Positions 56,050 to 61,107 of a stretch of 61,107 nt of DNA are shown here, one piece after another. The stretch lies in assembly GCF_002551245.1 (NCBI RefSeq), contig NZ_NTGZ01000011.1, positions 1 through 61,107 of the forward strand, read 5' to 3'. A program made the position numbers and the translations under genes. The notes under the pieces were generated by a model. It worked only from the letters and a program-made list of their open reading frames with translations. It was not told the origin of the DNA and searched no databases. Position 1 is the first letter of the stretch, and each line of letters starts with the position of its first letter. This DNA comes from Streptomyces sp. rh34 (lineage in GTDB: Bacteria; Actinomycetota; Actinomycetes; Streptomycetales; Streptomycetaceae).

Positions 56050-57045
56050 TCAGCGCACCGGCTCTGTCCGCTCCCGGAACCTGGCGTGCCGGTAGTCACT
56101 GGGTGACATGCCCTGGGCGGCTCTGAACACACGGCTGAAGTGGGCGGGCGCGCGGAAGCCGCACCGCGCGGCGATCGTCTGCACCGGTGTGTCGAGGAGG
56201 CGGGGGTCGGCGAGGTCCCGGCGGGCCCGTTCGAGGCGTCGGTTCCGGATGAGGGCGGCCACCGTGGTGCCCTCCTGCTGGAACAGCCGGTGCAGGTGCC
56301 GGGTCGATATGTGGTGCGCGGCGGCGACGGCCGCCGGGGTGAGCCGGGGGTCGTGGAAGTTGCCGCCGATGAAGGAGCGGATGGTCAGGACGAGGTTGCG
56401 GGTACGGGCCTCCGGTGACAGTGCCGTCTCCCGGTCGAGCCCACCGGCGAGCAGTCCGGCCGCCAGATCGAGCAGGACCCGGTGCAGCCGGGCCGCGTCG
56501 GCGGGACCGTAGACGTCCGCCGGGTCCACCAGATGGGTGACGAAGTGGGTGAGCAGCGCGCCGAAGCCGTGCCGGCCGGAGAGCCGCCGGCCCAGCACGT
56601 CGTCCAGGGGCACGCTCGCCGGAAGGGGCAACAGCGATCGGGGGAGGTCCACCCCCACCCCCACGATCGGCTCGTCGGCGGTCCGGACGTCACAGGGCCT
56701 GGACATGTCGAGGACATAGAGGTCGTGTGTTTCGACCGTACTGCGCAGCCCGCCCTGTTCGACGTGCAGGGCCCCGCTGCCGGGCCGGACCAGCGTCATG
56801 TGGAGCAGACCCGGGTCGGACTGTCTGATCAGCCGGGGCGTACGCCGGTAGCGGGACGCCTGCAGACGGACGGGCCACAGCAGGGTGTCCTCGACGCGCA
56901 GGAGCCGGTGGTCGGCCCAGAAGTCGTCGGCGTGCGGACTGGTGATCTCCATGGGCGCGATGACGTTGTTCACGCACTGCTGCCAGCCGGCGAACCGGTC
57001 GCTCCGCTGAAGGGCATCGGTCCGGAATACCGCTTCGGTCAGCAC
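56050..57045 (-). CDS. AraC-family transcriptional regulator
   Basis: The 331-residue protein has an N-terminal AraC_binding-2-like domain (residues 1-180, GALHVEQGGLRSTVETHDLY) and a C-terminal AraC double helix-turn-helix (about 225-325): ISTRHLHRLFQQEGTTVAAL and AARCGFRAPAHFSRVFRAAQ followed by GMSPSDYR. It may control the neighbouring paaK or acyl-CoA synthetase genes; this is inferred from position. Confidence 0.9.
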   Translation of the reverse strand: MLTEAVFRTDALQRSDRFAGWQQCVNNVIAPMEITSPHADDFWADHRLLRVEDTLLWPVRLQASRYRRTPRLIRQSDPGLLHMTLVRPGSGALHVEQGGLRSTVETHDLYVLDMSRPCDVRTADEPIVGVGVDLPRSLLPLPASVPLDDVLGRRLSGRHGFGALLTHFVTHLVDPADVYGPADAARLHRVLLDLAAGLLAGGLDRETALSPEARTRNLVLTIRSFIGGNFHDPRLTPAAVAAAHHISTRHLHRLFQQEGTTVAALIRNRRLERARRDLADPRLLDTPVQTIAARCGFRAPAHFSRVFRAAQGMSPSDYRHARFRERTEPVR

Positions 57046-57096
57046 ACGCCGCCCCTCTTTCGTTCCGCGCGGCCCCGTCCCGTACCGCCGCGCTCT

Positions 57097-57264
57097 TCAG
57101 GATCTTCCATCGGCGACGGCGCGACAACATCCGTCGCCGGTGGGCTTGGCCGCTCCCGGCCGGGTCAGGCCAGTCCGAACGACCGGATCGCCGATCAGCG
57201 GCTCCCCCTCCCCCACCAGGTGACAGGCGAGCGGGGTCGTGTCGTGCGCGGCGAAGATCCGCAT
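57097..57264 (-). pseudogene. N-terminal relic of an alpha/beta hydrolase
   Basis: From the ATG at 57264 the frame reads MRIFAAHDTTPLACHLVGEG, then EPLIG. This resembles the opening strands of proline-iminopeptidase-like alpha/beta hydrolases (MxxFxAxDGTxLAYHVxGxGEPLV...). Then it loses similarity and stops at 57097. The remaining 230 or more residues are missing. I read it as a truncated remnant between the AraC and paaK genes. Confidence 0.45.
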
Positions 57265-57389
57265 GCTCCCCATCCGAACAGGAAGCGGTGAGCGAGCGCA
57301 CCGGACTTCGCCGCGGGCTGATCCGCCGCGAACACCGCGCGCCTCTTGCCAGCACCCCCGGCCGCCTGCATTACTGCTCCCAGGAAGAT

Positions 57390-57407
57390 CGACCGAATGA
57401 TCGGTCG
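57390..57407. promoter_or_regulatory. TetR/PaaR-like operator upstream of paaK
   Basis: CGACCGA and TCGGTCG form a 7-bp inverted repeat around ATGA, 60 bases before paaK. Phenylacetate genes are often repressed by the TetR protein PaaR through ACCGA-TCGGT-type sites. The regulator gene is not in the window. Confidence 0.55.
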
Positions 57408-57467
57408 CCTCCCCCTCGCGGCCCGTTCGCCACCTGTCGGTCGCCTGTTTCGGAAGGAAGGGTCCTG

Positions 57468-58775
57468 ATGACGGCCATGCTGGACGCGGCGGAACGGCTC
57501 GGCCGTGGCGAACTGGAGGCCCTGCAACTGAAGCGGCTCCGGTCCACGCTGCGCCACGCGTACGACGCCGTCCCCTTCTACCGGGACGCCTTCGACAGCG
57601 CGGGGCTGCGACCCGACGACTGCCGGACGCTCGCCGATCTGGCCCGGTTCCCGTTCACCGTGAAGGCTGATCTGCGGGACAACTACCCGTTCGGGATGTT
57701 CGCCGTGCCGGAACACGAGGTGCGCAGGATCCACGCCTCCAGCGGCACGACCGGACGTCAGACGGTCGTCGGGTACACCGAACGGGACCTGGACACCTGG
57801 GCGGACGTGGTGGCCCGTTCGATCCGGGCGGCGGGCGGGCGGCCCGGTCACAAGGTCCATGTGGCGTACGGGTACGGGCTGTTCACCGGCGGGCTCGGGG
57901 CGCACTACGGGGCGGAGCGGCTCGGCTGCACGGTGATCCCCGCGTCCGGGGGCATGACCGCGCGCCAGGTCCGGTTGATCCAGGACTTCCGGCCCGAGAT
58001 CATCATGATCACGCCGTCGTACATGCTGACGCTGCTGGACGAGTTCGAGCGGCAGGGCGTCGATCCGCGTTCGACGTCCCTGAAGGTCGGGATCTTCGGC
58101 GCGGAGCCGTGGACCGAGGGGATGCGCCGGGAGATCGAGGACCGGTTCGCCATCGACGCGGTCGACATATACGGGCTCTCCGAGGTGATGGGCCCGGGGG
58201 TCGCGCAGGAGTGCGTGGAGACGAAGGACGGGCTGCACATCTGGGAGGACCACTTCTACCCGGAGGTCGTGGACCCGCTCACCGGTGAGGTGCTTCCCGA
58301 CGGCGAGGAGGGGGAGCTGGTCTTCACCTCGCTGACCAAGGAGGCGATGCCCGTGATCCGTTACCGTACCCGGGACCTGACGCGGCTGCTGCCGGGGACG
58401 GCGCGGACGTTCCGCCGGATGGAGAAGGTCACCGGACGCAGCGACGACATGGTGATCCTGCGGGGGGTGAACCTCTTCCCCACCCAGATCGAGGAGATCG
58501 TCCTCCGTACGCCTGCCGTCGCTCCGCATTTCCAGCTGCGGCTGACCCGGCAGGGGCGGCTCGACGCGCTCACCGTCCGGGCGGAGGCGCGGACGGGCGC
58601 CACGGCGGCCGACCGGGAGAAGGCCGCCCTGGCCATCGCGGCGGCGGTGAAGGACGGTGTCGGGGTGTCGGTGGGGGTCGAGATCGTGGACCCGGAGTCG
58701 CTGGAACGTTCGGTGGGCAAGATCCGGCGGATCGTGGATCTGCGGGAATCCGGCACGGCCCCGGACGCGCCCTGA
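57468..58775 (+). CDS. paaK: Phenylacetate-CoA ligase
   Basis: The 435-residue ANL enzyme has the phenylacetate-CoA ligase signature ASSGTTGRQTVVGYT (about 89-103), then GIFGAEPWTEGMR (about 206-218) and YGLSEVMGPG with the acidic residue that positions ATP. The ending includes GKIRRIVDLR with the catalytic Lys. It activates phenylacetate or a related aryl acid. GGAAGG precedes the ATG at 57468. No other paa genes are adjacent, so it may serve a different acid. Confidence 0.93.
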   Translation: MTAMLDAAERLGRGELEALQLKRLRSTLRHAYDAVPFYRDAFDSAGLRPDDCRTLADLARFPFTVKADLRDNYPFGMFAVPEHEVRRIHASSGTTGRQTVVGYTERDLDTWADVVARSIRAAGGRPGHKVHVAYGYGLFTGGLGAHYGAERLGCTVIPASGGMTARQVRLIQDFRPEIIMITPSYMLTLLDEFERQGVDPRSTSLKVGIFGAEPWTEGMRREIEDRFAIDAVDIYGLSEVMGPGVAQECVETKDGLHIWEDHFYPEVVDPLTGEVLPDGEEGELVFTSLTKEAMPVIRYRTRDLTRLLPGTARTFRRMEKVTGRSDDMVILRGVNLFPTQIEEIVLRTPAVAPHFQLRLTRQGRLDALTVRAEARTGATAADREKAALAIAAAVKDGVGVSVGVEIVDPESLERSVGKIRRIVDLRESGTAPDAP

Positions 58776-58840
58776 GGGGTCGCGTCATGTTGCCGCACCG
58801 GCGTCGTCGCGTGGAGGAGGACGGTAGGGAAGCCGCCGGT

Positions 58841-60340
58841 TCAGGCCAGCTCGTCCCGCAGTTGCCGCTTGAGGATCTTCCCGCTGGCGTTGCGCGGGAG
58901 CGACTCCACGAACACGACGCGCTTGGGCGCCTTGAAGGCGGTGAGCCTCTCGCGGGCGTGGGCGATGAGTTCACTCTCGCCCGCCTCGCCGCGCAGGACG
59001 ACGACGGCGGTGACGGCCTCGATCCAGCGGTCGTCGGGAAGGCCGACGACGGCGGTCTCGGCGACGGCGGGGTGGGTGTAGAGGGCGTCCTCGACCTGGC
59101 GGGAGGCGACGAGGACGCCACCGGAGTTGATGACGTCCTTGACCCGGTCGACGACGGTGAGGTAGCCCTCGGCATCGCGGACGGCGAGGTCGCCGGAGTG
59201 GAACCAGCCGTCACGGAAGGCGTCCGCCGTCTCCTCGGGCTTGTCCCAGTAGCCGGAGCACAGTTGGGGCGAACGGTAGACGACCTCGCCGGGGGTGCCG
59301 TCGGGGACCTCCTCGCCCTTCTCGTCGACGACCCGGGCCTCCACGAAGAGGACCGGCCGGCCGCAGGACTCCATCCGGCCCTCGTGCTCGTCGGGGCCCA
59401 GCACGGTGGCCAGGGGGCCGATCTCGCTCTGGCCGAAGCAGTTGAAGAAGGCCAGGTGCGGGAGGTGTTCGCGCAGTCGCTCCAAGACGGGCACGGGCAT
59501 GATCGAGGCCCCGTAGAACGCCTTGCGCAGTCCGGCGAGGTCGCGGGTGGCGAACTCCGGGTGGTTGGCGAGGCCGATCCAGACGGTGGGCGGGGCGAAC
59601 AGGCTGTCGGCCAGGCCGGCTTCGACGAGGTCGAAGATCGTGGCGGCGTCCGGGGCGTCCAGGATGGTGTTCTCCGCGCCGACCGCCAGATACGGCAGCA
59701 GGAACACATGCATCTGGGCCGAGTGGTAGAGCGGCAGGGAGTGCACGGGCCGGTCGTTCGCGGCGAGGCCGAGCGCGGTGATCGCGCTGACGTACTCGTG
59801 GACCAGGGCCCCGTGCGTCATCATCGCGCCCTTGGGCAGCGCCGTGGTCCCGGAGGTGTACAGGAGCTGCACCAGGTCGTCGGAGGCGGGCGGGCGCCGC
59901 GGGGTGAACGCCCGTTCCGTCTCCAGGGCGTCGAGCAGCGAGCCGGGCGCGTCGCGCAGCGTCCGCACCGGAGGCCCGGCGGGGAGCCGCGCGGCGAGGT
60001 CCGGGTCGGTCAGCACGAGGGAGGAGCCGGACTGGTCGAGGAGGTAGGCCAGGTCGTCGCCGGTGAGGTTCTGGTTGACCGGTACGTGGACGAGACCGGC
60101 CCGTGCGCAGGCGAGGAAGCCGATCAGATACGCGTCGGAGTTGTGCGCGTAGGCGGCCACCCGGTCGCCGGGGGCGAGGGCGTGCTCCTCGGTGAGGACG
60201 GCGGCGGCCGTGGAGACGGCGGCGTCCAGGGAGCGGTAGGTCCAGGCCCGGCCGGCGTACCGCACGGCGGTCCGTTCGGGGGTGCGCCGGGCGCTGCGGG
60301 TGAGGACGCCGTCGACTGTGCTGCTGCGTACACCTGTCAT
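58841..60340 (-). CDS. AMP-dependent acyl-CoA synthetase (long- or medium-chain type)
   Basis: The 499-residue ANL enzyme has LLYTSGTTALPKGAMMTHG (about 164-182), FNCFGQSEIGPLAT, DGWFHSGDLAVRD and the C-terminal LPRNASGKILKRQLR with catalytic Lys. It is convergent with paaK across 65 bases. The substrate is a carboxylic acid not identifiable here. Confidence 0.93.
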   Translation of the reverse strand: MTGVRSSTVDGVLTRSARRTPERTAVRYAGRAWTYRSLDAAVSTAAAVLTEEHALAPGDRVAAYAHNSDAYLIGFLACARAGLVHVPVNQNLTGDDLAYLLDQSGSSLVLTDPDLAARLPAGPPVRTLRDAPGSLLDALETERAFTPRRPPASDDLVQLLYTSGTTALPKGAMMTHGALVHEYVSAITALGLAANDRPVHSLPLYHSAQMHVFLLPYLAVGAENTILDAPDAATIFDLVEAGLADSLFAPPTVWIGLANHPEFATRDLAGLRKAFYGASIMPVPVLERLREHLPHLAFFNCFGQSEIGPLATVLGPDEHEGRMESCGRPVLFVEARVVDEKGEEVPDGTPGEVVYRSPQLCSGYWDKPEETADAFRDGWFHSGDLAVRDAEGYLTVVDRVKDVINSGGVLVASRQVEDALYTHPAVAETAVVGLPDDRWIEAVTAVVVLRGEAGESELIAHARERLTAFKAPKRVVFVESLPRNASGKILKRQLRDELA

Positions 60341-60494
60341 GGCGTGATCCTGTGCGTCCGGGCCCCCGGGGGTCAAGAGGCTGGATACCGACCAGACGGT
60401 TGACAGTTCCCGGGGCTCCCTGGCTGAGTGGCGCGTGGCTGTCCGGACGGTCCGGTCAGGCCGCCGCGCCACCCGCACCGCTGGGAGGAACACC

Positions 60495-61107
60495 TTGACC
60501 TTACGTAAGCGTCTGAGACTGCTCGGGGTCGCCGGTCTCGCCCTGTTCACCGTGACGGCGTCGCTGCCGCCGGCCGCCGCGTCCGGTGCTCAGCAGTCGC
60601 GACACCCGTCCGGGGGCGGTCTCTCCGCCGTCATCCGGTACACGGAGTACGGCATTCCGCACATCGTGGCGAAGGACTACGCGGAGCTCGGCTTCGGCAC
60701 CGGTTGGGCCCAGGCCGCCGACCAGGTGTGCACGCTGGCGGACGGCTTCCTCACGGTGCGCGGGGAGCGGTCGAGGTTCTTCGGCCCGGACGCCGCCACG
60801 GACCACTCCCTCTCCTCGGCGGCGACGAACCTCTCCAGTGACCTGTACTTCCGTGGCGTCCGGGACAGCGGCACGGTGGAGAAGCTGCTCAAGGAGCCCG
60901 CGCCCGCCGGTCCCAGCCGGGACGTCAAGGAGACGATGCGCGGGTTCGCCGCCGGGTACAACGCGTGGATCGCACAGAACCGGATCACCGACCCGGCCTG
61001 CCGGGGTGCGTCCTGGGTGCGCCCGGTGACGGCCCTGGACGTGGCGGCGCGCGGCTACGCGCTGGCGGTGCTCGGCGGCCAGGGGCGCGGCATCGACGGC
61101 ATCACGG
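60495..61107 (+). CDS. Penicillin/AHL-acylase-family protein, 5' part only
   Basis: The frame starts at TTG 60495 with GGGAGGAA four bases upstream and runs off the right edge (204 codons seen). It has a signal peptide (LGVAGLALFTVTASLPPAAA) and the alpha-chain core VIRYTEYGIPHIVAKDYAEL, GFGTGWAQAADQVCTLADGF, and RGERSRFFGPD of Ntn-hydrolase acylases such as aculeacin A acylase and AhlM. The catalytic Ser at the alpha/beta junction lies beyond the window. It may deacylate cyclic lipopeptides, penicillins or homoserine lactones. Confidence 0.88.
   Translation, partial: MTLRKRLRLLGVAGLALFTVTASLPPAAASGAQQSRHPSGGGLSAVIRYTEYGIPHIVAKDYAELGFGTGWAQAADQVCTLADGFLTVRGERSRFFGPDAATDHSLSSAATNLSSDLYFRGVRDSGTVEKLLKEPAPAGPSRDVKETMRGFAAGYNAWIAQNRITDPACRGASWVRPVTALDVAARGYALAVLGGQGRGIDGIT

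Noticed and set aside
57195..58529. 444-codon minus-strand frame opposite paaK
   Set aside because: Shadow of paaK; histidine- and arginine-rich translation without domains.

Overview
The window is high-GC actinobacterial DNA and almost certainly comes from a Streptomyces chromosome. The evidence is a full-length bifunctional geosmin synthase, an AfsA/ScbA-type gamma-butyrolactone synthase, an NsdA-like developmental regulator, a single-domain AA10 LPMO behind a DasR-like site, GTG and TTG starts, and strong G/C-ending codon bias. It reads as a chromosomal arm or sub-arm: accessory metabolism, secreted enzymes, regulators and a few gene relics. I see no ribosomal RNA, tRNA, CRISPR array, insertion sequence or prophage.

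Layout. 0-5.3 kb: a zinc alcohol dehydrogenase divergent from a frameshifted MmyB-type regulator, a 3'-truncated methyltransferase, an AfsA + NmrA-reductase operon, and a relic of a GlxA-type regulator. 5.3-9.8 kb: lysine/arginine exporter lysE with divergent LysR regulator, secreted GH114 enzyme, VOC protein, acyltransferase. 9.9-15 kb: alpha-glucoside ABC importer (binding lipoprotein, two permeases) with an alpha-glucosidase. 15.7-22.6 kb: small unknown proteins, an alpha/beta hydrolase with a coupled zinc ribbon, a STAND ATPase, an acyl-CoA oxidase-like protein, a GNAT. 22.6-28.3 kb: PepSY lipoprotein, DUF6296-like protein, then the fructose operon fruR-fruK-fruA-ptsH. 28.4-38.9 kb: a small phosphatase, signal peptidase, DinB and epoxide-hydrolase-like proteins, a secreted TNT-domain NADase with a candidate immunity gene, an LPMO, several membrane proteins, a TPR protein, and the zinc-independent ribosomal proteins L33 and L31 behind a Zur-like box. 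39-49.9 kb: SpoIIE-type phosphatase, NsdA-like regulator, phosphotransferase, lytic transglycosylase, geosmin synthase, MFS + TetR pair. 49.9-61.1 kb: acyl-CoA catabolism (two thiolase-fold proteins, a DUF35 protein, enoyl-CoA hydratase, divergent acyl-CoA synthetase), AraC regulator, paaK, a second acyl-CoA synthetase, and the start of a penicillin/AHL-acylase-type gene that runs off the window.

How parts work together. The fru genes form a phosphotransferase fructose pathway: FruA imports and phosphorylates using phosphate from HPr, FruK makes fructose-1,6-bisphosphate, and FruR probably represses. The ABC genes import an alpha-glucoside for the intracellular glucosidase; the ATPase must come from elsewhere, as is known for MsiK-dependent systems. 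The 49.9-55.8 kb cluster looks like activation and side-chain shortening of a branched or steroid-like acyl-CoA. Both of its thiolase-fold proteins lack the usual nucleophilic cysteine, which suggests DUF35-dependent aldolases. The most notable system is the secreted TNT NADase with its tightly linked small partner. Several operators can be read directly: LysR, FruR-like, DasR-like, Zur-like, and TetR-like palindromes.
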